A stretch of DNA of 64,000 nt from Lachnospiraceae bacterium (GCA_017521605.1 JAFXCD010000009.1:124001-188000), one strand, 5' to 3'; positions 9,505-16,993 are shown, counted from the stretch's first letter. Notes: generated by a model not told the origin, from the letters alone. Numbers and translations are program-made.

Positions 9505-9518
9505 AGTTGCTTGCAACT
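9505..9518. promoter_or_regulatory. Putative YtrA-type operator
   Basis: Perfect 6-bp inverted repeat AGTTGC-TT-GCAACT, with flanking AACTGT/AACAGTT half-sites. It lies just downstream of the expected transcription start, 32 bp before the GntR gene, where a repressor would block transcription. Confidence 0.65.
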
Positions 9519-9530
9519 GTTTATATGTTA

Positions 9531-9559
9531 TATATACACCATAGACAGTTGGATGTCAA
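9531..9559 (-). promoter_or_regulatory. Sigma-A-type promoter of the GntR/ABC operon
   Basis: On the minus strand TTGACA (9554-9559) and TATATA (9531-9536), 17 bp apart. The GntR gene starts 58 bp downstream, with the AGTTGC palindrome in between. Confidence 0.75.
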
Positions 9560-9634
9560 CAGTTTTTTTGAAAAATTTAAATATAAAAGCACTGAAGCTT
9601 TTACACTTCAATGCCTTTCAATAATCTTATTTCT

Positions 9635-10165
9635 TTATTCCCGTTCCTTTGTCTTCTCCAAAGCCATAATCAAAATCGGAATCAGCACAATCTGAATGAT
9701 AATACCCGGTATGGCATTAGTTACTGCTCCTGCCAGGAATGCTTTTAAGCCAAACTCACCTCCGGAAAGACCCATACAGATAAACATGGCCGTTCCCCAT
9801 ACCACTCTTCCCATCATCATGGCTCCTATCAGAGCAACATAAATGGAGGTTTTCTTCTTCGGCAATATCTTATACAATATGCCCGCCATCATACCATATG
9901 TAGCCAGTTCGAAAGCCATGCAGATTGCTTTTGGGAAGAATGGTGGCATGCCCAGCATCATCGAACGAAGCAATGGAGCAGCAAATCCTACTAAAAGCCC
10001 CCATGGCCATCCACAAATAAAGCCACATAACAATACCGGTATGTGCATAGGACAGAGCATGGAACCAATCTCCGGTATCTGTCCTGTTAAAAACGGCAAC
10101 ACGTAAGCAAGAGCTAAAAACATAGCTGCCCAAACCATTTTAAGTACTTTACTTTGTCTCTTCAT
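9635..10165 (-). CDS. ECF transporter S component (substrate-binding membrane subunit)
   Basis: 176 residues, about six membrane helices, with the small soluble-loop pattern of energy-coupling-factor S proteins: PEIGSMLCPMHIPVLLCGF, the internal FPKAICMAFELATYG and a terminal IPGIIIQIVLIP. S components capture a vitamin or related micronutrient and dock on a shared EcfA/A'/T module encoded elsewhere. I chose ATG 10165, nine codons inside the longest frame, because GAAAGGGG precedes it. The substrate is unknown; the regulated leader upstream may hold the answer. Confidence 0.8.
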   Translation of the reverse strand: MKRQSKVLKMVWAAMFLALAYVLPFLTGQIPEIGSMLCPMHIPVLLCGFICGWPWGLLVGFAAPLLRSMMLGMPPFFPKAICMAFELATYGMMAGILYKILPKKKTSIYVALIGAMMMGRVVWGTAMFICMGLSGGEFGLKAFLAGAVTNAIPGIIIQIVLIPILIMALEKTKERE

Positions 10166-10192
10166 AAAGAAACCCCTTTCACTTTTGTACAT

Positions 10193-10229
10193 AAAAAGGC
10201 ATCATCTTCCCTTCTGGGAAAACAACACC
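10193..10229 (-). terminator. Intrinsic terminator in the leader of the ECF S gene (attenuator)
   Basis: Fourteen uninterrupted RNA base pairs (with G-U pairs) between GGTGTTGTTTTCCC and GGGAAGATGATGCC, loop AGAA, followed by TTTTT on the minus strand. It ends about 30 bp before the start codon, so it must control expression of the ECF gene. Confidence 0.75.
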
Positions 10230-10300
10230 TTCCTAGTGTCTATTATAATCATTAAAAATATAATCGGGACTTCTGTCACCCTGCTGTCCTTCTGAACAAC
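10230..10300 (-). promoter_or_regulatory. Leader RNA, candidate riboswitch aptamer
   Basis: About 70 nt between the transcription start and the attenuator hairpin. It contains GGACAGCAGGG...GTCCC, which can pair as GGAC/GTCC, and an ATTATA/TATAAT stem. I do not recognise TPP, THF, preQ1, FMN or cobalamin consensus by eye. Length and position fit a small ligand-binding RNA controlling vitamin-precursor uptake (inference). Confidence 0.4.
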
Positions 10301-10306
10301 ATCTAC

Positions 10307-10335
10307 ATTGTAGCAAATATATATACCATTTGCAA
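10307..10335 (-). promoter_or_regulatory. Promoter of the ECF S-component gene
   Basis: TTGCAA (10330-10335), 17 bp, TACAAT (10307-10312) on the minus strand, giving a leader of about 135 nt. Confidence 0.65.
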
Positions 10336-10341
10336 GAGTTC

Positions 10342-10746
10342 TTATAGGAGTTTTGCCAATTTTGCAAGTGTATCCTCTATCATTGCAGACATGGAAGCAT
10401 CACTAACACCTGCAACCAGATTCTCGCATTTATTAATGGGTATCAGTATACGTGTGGCATCTGCTTGTCCTACCGCAACCGCCATCCTCTCTGTAACCTC
10501 TCCAAACATAGCATCCGCAATGACAATACCTATAGGTCCGATAATCACATCTGCCTTTCGACTGGCTACTATAACCGGATTCTCACCTGTTGCAGCCCGA
10601 TTTGCTCCGGCTTTTAGCATAGCTGCTGTTGCAGTGGCATTCGTTCCCACCGCCATAATTTTGATGTCTGAAAAACGAGACATAATTGCCTTAATCAGTT
10701 GAGCACCTAATTGGCCTCCCTGACCATCAATTATCAAGATATTCAT
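10342..10746 (-). CDS. DUF3842 family protein
   Basis: 134 residues that I recognise as the DUF3842 family of Clostridia. The N-terminus (MNILIIDGQGGQLGAQLI) has a Rossmann-like beta-alpha start with a glycine-rich turn. Later motifs include GANRAATGENPV and IIGPIGIVIADAMFGE. Biochemical role unknown; nucleotide or dinucleotide binding is only suggested by the fold-like start. CGGGAGGC precedes the ATG at optimal distance. It is the last chromosomal gene before the tRNA/att site. Confidence 0.85.
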   Translation of the reverse strand: MNILIIDGQGGQLGAQLIKAIMSRFSDIKIMAVGTNATATAAMLKAGANRAATGENPVIVASRKADVIIGPIGIVIADAMFGEVTERMAVAVGQADATRILIPINKCENLVAGVSDASMSAMIEDTLAKLAKLL

Positions 10747-10767
10747 AAATGCCTCCCGGATTATTAC

Positions 10768-10800
10768 TAAAAAACACCGAAAATAGTATTTTCAGTGTTT
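10768..10800 (-). terminator. Terminator of the tRNA-Arg gene
   Basis: Thirteen-bp arms AAACACTGAAAAT / ATTTTCGGTGTTT around a 3-nt loop, followed by T residues on the minus strand, directly after the tRNA 3' end. Confidence 0.75.
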
Positions 10801-10805
10801 TCAAA

Positions 10806-10846
10806 CGTTCCCTGCGAGAATCGAACTCACAACTAGCGCTTAGGAG
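10806..10846 (-). other. Element attachment site: 3' fragment of tRNA-Arg (anticodon CCU)
   Basis: On the minus strand this holds an anticodon loop CTCCTAA (anticodon CCT at 10844-10842), the 3' anticodon arm GCGCT, a T-arm GTGAG-TTCGAAT-CTCGC and the acceptor strand AGGGAAC plus discriminator G. Upstream of the loop the sequence no longer pairs (TTAAA instead of AGCGC), and no GTTCCCT acceptor strand exists at the expected place. It is therefore a truncated copy, as left when a tyrosine recombinase inserts an element into a tRNA 3' end. The intact gene should be at the element's right end, outside the window. Confidence 0.7.
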
Positions 10847-11171
10847 TTTAACCAACCGTTTCCATAGAGTCCGCTGAGTACTCTGTAGTCCATATTTTCC
10901 ATGTATTTTGGTGAAATATGGTGGCAGTTGTCCATCTAGTATCATCTTTTCCATCCAGTACTGTGTAGTCTTGCTCCGTCCAATTAGCAAGCTATTAGCA
11001 GATGGGAAAAACGAACTGGGGATGACTGCCTTTTTATTAGCAACTCTTGTCGGTAAGTTCAATCCGCAAGAAACAATCTTTTTCAATGTTACTCAAATAT
11101 TATAGCACGGGTAACTATGTATCACAACTGATATTTAATAAACCCATAATTAAAGAAGGAGGTTTCTCTTC
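10847..11171. other. 325-bp non-coding left end of the element
   Basis: Between the att site and the first plus-strand gene I see no convincing gene. It holds a minus-strand promoter pointing at the att site and a weak open frame on the minus strand that runs from about 11086 through the tRNA fragment into the DUF3842 gene; I do not accept that frame as coding. Confidence 0.5.
11101..11129 (-). promoter_or_regulatory. Outward-facing promoter at the element's left end
   Basis: TTGTGA (11124-11129), 17 bp, TATAAT (11101-11106), with an extended TGC before the -10. It fires toward the att site about 255 bp away. In an excised circle it would read into the other end of the element. Confidence 0.55.
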
Positions 11172-12344
11172 ATGCTTTACCAATTAGAAATTAAGCAAGT
11201 GGTTGATTATCCGCGATGTCGTATATATCGTGATTTTCTTCGCACCTTTATGAATGATAGGGACATTCGTACAAACGGAAGTTCCTATCTATTTTATTAT
11301 ATGACACTTTGCTCCTATGCTAACTTCCGCACATCCTACCGCAGGATAGAAGGAGTATCCTATTTGATTGGTCCCGGAGAATGGATATGTACTACCGAAG
11401 AATTATCCGAATGGTTCCGCACCCGGTTTCATCACCAGGCAGTATCCATTCTGGACTTTCTTCAAAAACAGCATTACCTTACCTATGTCAGATTAGGAAG
11501 AGGGAATCTTATCAAGTTTCAAATTAGCGGATGGAATAACAATAATACTTCTTTGAATTACAATTACCCATGTCTGAAAGATGTGGGCTTTTTCTTTTTC
11601 CCTGTATCAGCCGTGCACGAGCTTATCAGTATGGGTAAATGTTCAGAGATGGATATAGTATTGGACTTATGGATTCATGCAATTTACAACGACGAGCAGG
11701 TGCAAGGTTCTGATATAGGACCAGTCGTATATTTCCGTAATTGTACTGGCAATCCATTAATAAGTTATGCTGAGCTGTCACTGCGTTGGGGCATCTCCAA
11801 AGCCACTGTCAGTCGCATACTCAACAAGCTTCAAAACAAAGAATATTTATCGCTGGTATCTTTCACCGGCAGGCATGGTAGTGTCATTTATCTGTGCAAC
11901 TATCTGTCCACCATGTTTAATGTCAGCGATGTAATGATTGATAAAGAGGAGGTTTCTATGATATTCCAGGTTCCTGTTAACCTTCCGGGTAACTTATCCC
12001 AGGAAGATAGTCCTATTAAGGACGAACAAATAACGATTGAAGCTAATAATGATATCGTTTCATCAAAGACCGCTTGCGTTTCAAAATCGCACATTCGCAT
12101 GGTGGTCCGAAAAATCGCCAAAATCCTTGCAGCACAAGGGGTTTCGTGTTGTGAATGCCCCCAATCACAATATAAGTTATATAGCTTATCCGACTGCGAG
12201 GATGGTAAATTAAAGTATTCTCTAAGGATAGACTGTCCCGATGGGCAGAACTCATATCAGTTTAAACTGACAATGATACCAACAGAAACCATTGAGAAAA
12301 CAAATATGTCTGAAACAAGAAAGGTGGGTACATGCAATGAGTAA
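11172..12344 (+). CDS. Winged-helix DNA-binding protein, first gene of the element
   Basis: 390 residues, no membrane segment. A helix-turn-helix is visible around residues 205-235 (ELSLRWGISKATVSRILNKL, then NKEYLSL), and the N-terminal half has a second HTH-like stretch near WICTTEELSEWF. This resembles the replication/regulatory proteins often carried near the ends of Gram-positive conjugative elements, but I cannot name the family. GAAGGAGG precedes the ATG. The next gene overlaps it by 8 bp, so the two form an operon. A role in element replication or regulation is inference. Confidence 0.65.
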   Translation: MLYQLEIKQVVDYPRCRIYRDFLRTFMNDRDIRTNGSSYLFYYMTLCSYANFRTSYRRIEGVSYLIGPGEWICTTEELSEWFRTRFHHQAVSILDFLQKQHYLTYVRLGRGNLIKFQISGWNNNNTSLNYNYPCLKDVGFFFFPVSAVHELISMGKCSEMDIVLDLWIHAIYNDEQVQGSDIGPVVYFRNCTGNPLISYAELSLRWGISKATVSRILNKLQNKEYLSLVSFTGRHGSVIYLCNYLSTMFNVSDVMIDKEEVSMIFQVPVNLPGNLSQEDSPIKDEQITIEANNDIVSSKTACVSKSHIRMVVRKIAKILAAQGVSCCECPQSQYKLYSLSDCEDGKLKYSLRIDCPDGQNSYQFKLTMIPTETIEKTNMSETRKVGTCNE

Positions 12345-12873
12345 AAAAAGAATGGACAACACACCCTCTGCAGAGGAAAATCCTCTCTTTCACGATACAT
12401 GGAAACTGCTAAAGAATTATCGTGATGTGGTATGGAATCTTGAATTAGCAGTTCAGCAGGTAAAAAACCAATTTGAGATTGAGTACGGAAGCAGCATTGA
12501 AGAATTTCTAGACTCCATCTATCTTGCCGGTGCTGATATAGGTGGTTCCAAATTAGAAAACTATGCACGTAGCATTGAGCGAAGCAACAAAATGCTCAAT
12601 TTGCTTAATTCTGCAGTTGATATTCTACGCAGTAAACACAAGCACGGAGAACAATACTACTGGATTTTGTACTACAGCTACCTTTCTCCCCAGCAGCTCC
12701 AGAATACAGATGAGATAATTGAAAATCTTATACCACACATTGCAAATATATCCAAACGAACTTATTATCGAAGGCGACCGGAAGCTGTACAGGCACTTAG
12801 TTCAATACTTTGGGGATATACTTCCAAGGAGTGTATAAAAATACTAGATAAACTATTTCCTGAAACGGAATAA
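12337..12873 (+). CDS. Sigma-like/ArpU-like regulatory protein
   Basis: 178 residues, mostly helical. The C-terminus contains ISKRTYYRRRPEAVQALSS, a helix-turn-helix resembling sigma region 4 and the ArpU family of phage late-gene regulators. The N-terminal part (NYRDVVWNLELAVQQVKNQF) may form a coiled coil. The longest frame starts at 12292, but AAGGTGGG stands in front of ATG 12337, giving an 8-bp overlap with the preceding gene and translational coupling. Probably controls element genes; target promoters are unknown. Confidence 0.6.
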   Translation: MSKKRMDNTPSAEENPLFHDTWKLLKNYRDVVWNLELAVQQVKNQFEIEYGSSIEEFLDSIYLAGADIGGSKLENYARSIERSNKMLNLLNSAVDILRSKHKHGEQYYWILYYSYLSPQQLQNTDEIIENLIPHIANISKRTYYRRRPEAVQALSSILWGYTSKECIKILDKLFPETE

Positions 12874-12972
12874 ATAGGCACTTGTCAAAAATCTGGAATT
12901 TCTTGGACATAGTACGATTAGTACAACCATAAAAAGAATCAATGATAAAAATAATTTGTTTTTTACTTTATT

Positions 12973-13021
12973 GTTTACAAATCATCAACTTTTTACTTTA
13001 TATAATATAGATTTGCAAATC
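12973..13021 (+). promoter_or_regulatory. Regulon promoter/operator, copy 1
   Basis: GTTTACA at 12973-12979, then 30 bp including TATAAT (13001-13006), then the perfect 12-bp palindrome GATTTGCAAATC at 13010-13021. The palindrome sits immediately after the -10, an ideal repressor position. The same layout precedes the genes at 22577 and 59788 and, with a different palindrome, 13718. Confidence 0.75.
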
Positions 13022-13047
13022 AATAACAAAAGAAAGGAGGAGCTTAT

Positions 13048-13596
13048 ATGTCAGCACCATGGATGATTAATCTTACAGGTAACAATATTCCGGTATATAC
13101 TGAAGATGGTAGCGGACCTATATTACCCCAACTTGGTAATATAACCAGAAATGAATGCTTTATAGAAGGTGTTCTTTCTGGAAATCCTTTTGAGGGTGAA
13201 GGTTGTCCCGTCATTTTTCTTAATGCCAATCACGTATTTACATTTGGCTTAGCTAGAAACGAGGACTGTGTTGGTGGAAATGGTTTTGTACCATTTACTG
13301 CATATGCATCAAATGGTACAGCATGGGTCTCTGTTGATACACTTGAACGAAAAGTTCAGTATGCAACAAAGTGTTATGATCGTAATGGTAGTTTCTATTG
13401 TGATCTACCTGCCGGTTCACGTGTCTGGTTAAAATCAAGCGGAGCAGCTGGGGATACACAGAGAAATTACATTGCTGTAACAAGTGTAGAAACCGCTTCT
13501 GGTCAAAGATATGACTTTAATGGTCATGGCTACATCGACCTGACCTATAATAATCGCTGGATTAATGTTGGAAGTATTTTATTAAGAAAGGCATAA
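13048..13596 (+). CDS. Small beta-rich protein, paralogue of the 22577-23107 product
   Basis: 182 residues, no signal peptide or membrane helix, rich in W, Y, G and N and probably all-beta. It is clearly paralogous to the 176-residue protein at 22577-23107: both begin with WMINL(S/T)GN(N/S)IPVY and end with (N/G)RW(I/V)NVGSILLRK, with a conserved FTFG/NTFG core. I do not recognise the family. It precedes a DUF1906 protein and shares its promoter design, so partner, wall-binding or protective roles are all possible. AAAGGAGG precedes the start. It ends at its own terminator. Confidence 0.8.
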   Translation: MSAPWMINLTGNNIPVYTEDGSGPILPQLGNITRNECFIEGVLSGNPFEGEGCPVIFLNANHVFTFGLARNEDCVGGNGFVPFTAYASNGTAWVSVDTLERKVQYATKCYDRNGSFYCDLPAGSRVWLKSSGAAGDTQRNYIAVTSVETASGQRYDFNGHGYIDLTYNNRWINVGSILLRKA

Positions 13597-13600
13597 GTTA

Positions 13601-13645
13601 AACGGTCACCTTACCGAAACAAAATTAGATAAGGTGGCCGTTTTT
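13601..13645 (+). terminator. Intrinsic terminator
   Basis: AACGGTCACCTTA / TAAGGTGGCCGTT, 13 bp including one G-U pair, followed by TTTTT. It separates the small beta-rich gene from the next regulon promoter, which starts 2 bp later. Confidence 0.85.
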
Positions 13646-13646
13646 A

Positions 13647-13693
13647 GTTTACAAATTTAAATAATATTCTTTCTTAAATTATGTAAGCTTACA
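13647..13693 (+). promoter_or_regulatory. Regulon promoter/operator, copy 2 (variant palindrome)
   Basis: GTTTACA at 13647-13653, then 28 bp, then the perfect 12-bp palindrome TGTAAGCTTACA at 13682-13693. It has the same layout as the three GATTTGCAAATC copies but a different palindrome sequence; the likely -10 (TTAAATTAT) overlaps its left edge. Confidence 0.6.
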
Positions 13694-13717
13694 AAAAATA
13701 ATAAAGGAGAAACTCAA

Positions 13718-15949
13718 ATGGATGAAGCAGTTTTACGAGCCCAAAAATGGGTAAATGAAAATTATCTTAGCAAGAATGGTTTTGCAACAATTTCAGAAGA
13801 TGGTATTACGGGTCAGAATACAGTTAAAGCACTCATTATTGCTTTACAAATTGAAATTGGTGTTAGCAGCCCAAATGGAACTTTTGGTCCCACAACCACT
13901 TCCCTATGCCCTACCCTGTCCAAAAATGTAAATGCAGCAGCATCTAACATTGTTAAAATATTGCAGCATGGTATGTTTTGTAAAGGATATAGCACACAAT
14001 CCGTTACTGGAATATTTGGCGATAACACTGAAAATGCAGTAAAATCTGTTCAGTCTGATGCTGGATTGAACGCAGATGGCATTGTAACTCCACTAATTTT
14101 CAAAACTGTATTAAACACCGACCCCCTGACACTTGCTTCTGATGGTGATACCCAAATCAGATATATTCAGCAGCAACTAAACAACAGGTATAACCAGTAT
14201 TTTGGCATAATTCCTTGCAATGGAAAATATGAGAGAAATACAAACAAAGCATTGATTTATGCTTTGCAAGCTGAGGAGGGATTAAATACTAACACTGCTA
14301 ATGGTTCCTTTGGACCAACAACACAGAGATTATGCCCTACTATATCAATTGATAATGCATCATCATATCCTGAGTTTGTAAAAATTCTAAAATATGCACT
14401 AAAGTGTAATGGCATGAATCTTACCTCATTAGATGATACATTTAATGAAGAGGTTAAAAACTCTATTATCAGTTTTCAAAATTTTGTATCCCTTCCTGAC
14501 AATGGCGGAATTGCTGATTTAAATGTCTGGATGTCCCTATTGACAAGTAAGGGGAATCCCGATCGCCAAGTAAGTGGCTGTGATTGTGCAACAGTAATTA
14601 CAAATCAGAATGTATCTGTATTGGTAAATAATGGTTATAGATTCATTGGCCGCTATTTAACTGGTCGATATAAACTGACTCAACAAGAAATTGCGATCCT
14701 AACACAAAACAGTATTCGCATTTTTCCAATATTTCAACGCTCTGGCGAAGGGATTTCAGCGACTAGCGTAGGATATTTTACATTATCTCGAGCTGTTGCT
14801 GATGCTCGAGACGCTATACAGGCTGCATTACGATTAGGATTCCGCTCTGGCACTATCATCTATTTTGCTGTTGACTATGATGCTTATGACGCACAGGTAA
14901 CTAATGTATTGCTCCCCTTTTTCCGTACATTATCTCGTGAATTTCGGAATATGAACTATGCAGGCTTTAAAATTGGAATCTATGGTCCCAGAAATGTCTG
15001 TACTCGTATTTCACAAGCCGGTTATGCCGTTGCAAGTTTTGTTTCAGATATGTCAACAGGATATAGTGGAAATCTTGGCTACCCTATGCCATATAACTGG
15101 ACATTTGATCAGATTGTTACTACAGTAATAACAGACCCTACAACCAATGTATCTATTGAAATAGACAAAGATGTAGTTAGAGGTGTGGATGCTGGTGCAC
15201 AGTTCCAAAACGATTATGAAAACAAAATCCGTTTTGAAGATGCACATACTCGTGCATTAATGTTGACTGCGCAATTTGAAGGTAGCGGAGATGGCTATAA
15301 GACTATTGCTGGTGACTTTGATGGTGCTGGTCTTTCATTGGGTATTATCCAGTTTAATATTGGTCAAGAAACATTACAACCCTTATTATCGGATATTTTA
15401 TCAAATAATAGAAATCTTGTGCTATCAATTTTTGGTCATGAAAAAACTGAAGAATTGGAAGATATGCTTAACAGCAGTTTAACAGAACAGCTTGCATGGG
15501 CACGTAGTATTAATGATGCTTCAGGTGAATCAATTAATGCTGAATGGACAGCATTATTTGAGGCACTTTGCGAAACCTCTGAATTTCAAGCAATTCAGAA
15601 TGAGTACATCGAGCCTTATAAAGAACGTGCTATCGCAAAATGTGCTTTGTTTGGTGGTTTTTCGACAAATCGGGCTTATGCATTTATGTTTGATTGTTCA
15701 GTACAGTGCGGTGGTTTCGAACAAACTGAAGTAGATGAAATTCGTACATTAATTATTGATGATATGTCTGAAGTTGAACGTTTACAAGTTATTGCAAATG
15801 TTATGCGATCAACGCGTGGCGAAGATCCTTATATTCGAAGAACATGCATCATTAATGGAACCGGCACAGTTCATGGTGCAGAAATTGACCTTTCTGACTA
15901 TGGTATTGATGATAAAGAAATAATCGATATGCCTTCGGAAGCAAACTAA
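13718..15949 (+). CDS. Multidomain wall-active protein: peptidoglycan-binding repeats, DUF1906, lysozyme-like domain
   Basis: 743 residues without a Sec signal peptide. Residues 1-280 hold four peptidoglycan-binding-1-like repeats (for example GIFGDNTENAVKSVQ and NGSFGPTTQRL). Residues 286-490 are a DUF1906 (Rv2525c-type glycoside-hydrolase-like) barrel with GYRFIGRYLTG, IYFAVDYDAY and GFKIGIYGPRNVC. Residues 510-743 resemble a lysozyme/chitosanase-like domain: LTAQFEGSGDG, then GDFDGAGLSLGIIQFNIGQ, where E and D would be catalytic. The paralogue at 59788-62232 shares the first two parts but not the last. Probably targets cell walls; whether it helps DNA transfer or attacks competitors is open, and the export route is unclear. 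Confidence 0.8.
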   Translation: MDEAVLRAQKWVNENYLSKNGFATISEDGITGQNTVKALIIALQIEIGVSSPNGTFGPTTTSLCPTLSKNVNAAASNIVKILQHGMFCKGYSTQSVTGIFGDNTENAVKSVQSDAGLNADGIVTPLIFKTVLNTDPLTLASDGDTQIRYIQQQLNNRYNQYFGIIPCNGKYERNTNKALIYALQAEEGLNTNTANGSFGPTTQRLCPTISIDNASSYPEFVKILKYALKCNGMNLTSLDDTFNEEVKNSIISFQNFVSLPDNGGIADLNVWMSLLTSKGNPDRQVSGCDCATVITNQNVSVLVNNGYRFIGRYLTGRYKLTQQEIAILTQNSIRIFPIFQRSGEGISATSVGYFTLSRAVADARDAIQAALRLGFRSGTIIYFAVDYDAYDAQVTNVLLPFFRTLSREFRNMNYAGFKIGIYGPRNVCTRISQAGYAVASFVSDMSTGYSGNLGYPMPYNWTFDQIVTTVITDPTTNVSIEIDKDVVRGVDAGAQFQNDYENKIRFEDAHTRALMLTAQFEGSGDGYKTIAGDFDGAGLSLGIIQFNIGQETLQPLLSDILSNNRNLVLSIFGHEKTEELEDMLNSSLTEQLAWARSINDASGESINAEWTALFEALCETSEFQAIQNEYIEPYKERAIAKCALFGGFSTNRAYAFMFDCSVQCGGFEQTEVDEIRTLIIDDMSEVERLQVIANVMRSTRGEDPYIRRTCIINGTGTVHGAEIDLSDYGIDDKEIIDMPSEAN

Positions 15950-15969
15950 AAAATTTGTAATCTCCCCAA

Positions 15970-16016
15970 AAAAGGGAAATGACTCTTTGGCATTTAAATG
16001 GAGTCATTTCCCTTTT
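15970..16016. terminator. Bidirectional terminator between convergent genes
   Basis: Sixteen-bp perfect arms AAAAGGGAAATGACTC / GAGTCATTTCCCTTTT with A and T tracts on both sides, between the stops at 15949 and 16024. Confidence 0.9.
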
Positions 16017-16023
16017 CGACTAA

Positions 16024-16875
16024 TCAATATGGATTTTGCCTTCTCTTTCCTGTAAAATAATCATAATATGCTACTCTTTCACAATAACTGTCTTGAACTT
16101 CCCCATTACAATAATATATCCTACTTTGTGAAATTGCACATGTTGTCTGGTAGTCCTTGTCAAAATATAGCCCATCATAATAAATAATTTTCTCGTAATA
16201 AATTTGATCCTCTAAGTAATTATTTTTGTAACCACTCTCAACTAAAATTGCTTGGCGCCCATTGTAACTAAATATATCATCTTGTTCAAATTCACCATAT
16301 AGATATTCTTTCGTAAATGAAATTAAAATATCATTAATAGAAATTTTATTTAACTCTTCACTTTTGTTAATTATTTTTCCAATTGTTATAAATAATTCGT
16401 CACTTGCCATTTCATAAAAATCACTGTGATTTATACAAATATATCTGTCCCAGACTTCAATTAAATATGTCGCTGTATTATTTTTATCACGAAAAAGAAG
16501 GTAATAGTCCGCATATGGAATCATATCACTAACTTTTTTTACTTGTAAATTCTGTAAAAGACTTATTACTATATTTGTATCATTCACATTCGTTTTATAA
16601 ATCCGACCTTCTAAAGTTATTTCTTCTGTCACCAAAAAATGATATCCTTTTGACGAAAAATTTTTATCACTAAATAGCCCTATATCCATATATTCATACC
16701 CTGTTTGTAACCCTTCCATGGTCGAGGGTATATTATTCTCACTACTATATTCTGTCTTGATTATACTACTTTTTTCATTCTGCTCTATTGCTGCTTCTTC
16801 CCCATTATTCAAACCACATGTGCAGAAACTAACTAAAAATAACACATAAAAAGACCATAATAAACATTTCTTCAT
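16024..16875 (-). CDS. Putative exported protein of the BlaI/BlaR1-RCC1 cluster
   Basis: 283 residues. The N-terminus MKKCLLWSFYVLFLVSFCTC is a signal peptide; cysteines follow the core but no orthodox lipobox is present, so lipid attachment is uncertain. The remainder has no domain I recognise. The start at 16875 is preferred over an in-frame TTG at 16890 because AAAGG stands 9 bp before it. It is last in a run of minus-strand genes for envelope proteins and faces the DUF1906 gene across a shared terminator. Function unknown. Confidence 0.65.
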   Translation of the reverse strand: MKKCLLWSFYVLFLVSFCTCGLNNGEEAAIEQNEKSSIIKTEYSSENNIPSTMEGLQTGYEYMDIGLFSDKNFSSKGYHFLVTEEITLEGRIYKTNVNDTNIVISLLQNLQVKKVSDMIPYADYYLLFRDKNNTATYLIEVWDRYICINHSDFYEMASDELFITIGKIINKSEELNKISINDILISFTKEYLYGEFEQDDIFSYNGRQAILVESGYKNNYLEDQIYYEKIIYYDGLYFDKDYQTTCAISQSRIYYCNGEVQDSYCERVAYYDYFTGKRRQNPY

Positions 16876-16993
16876 AGACCAACCTTTCAATATCCTATAC
16901 TTAAAACAAGCAGTTTTTAGATTTTATTTTACTAATTTGAAGGAAGGGAATAGAACATACTATGAATTATTATTAATTATTATTCAGCACTCC

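Noticed and set aside
10806-10880. Possible complete tRNA-Arg gene
   Set aside because: The 5' acceptor strand (GTTCCCT), D-arm and 5' anticodon arm are absent, so only the 3' part is real here.
10727-11086. Minus-strand open frame of 119 codons across the element end
   Set aside because: It has no ribosome site, reads through the tRNA fragment, its terminator and the start of DUF3842, and shows no domain.
12292-12336. Longer start for the ArpU-like protein
   Set aside because: It lies well inside the upstream gene with no ribosome site; ATG 12337 has one.
13010-13021. Palindromes GATTTGCAAATC considered as insertion-sequence ends or recombination sites
   Set aside because: They always sit just after a -10 and at a fixed distance from GTTTACA before a gene, with no transposase or target duplication nearby.
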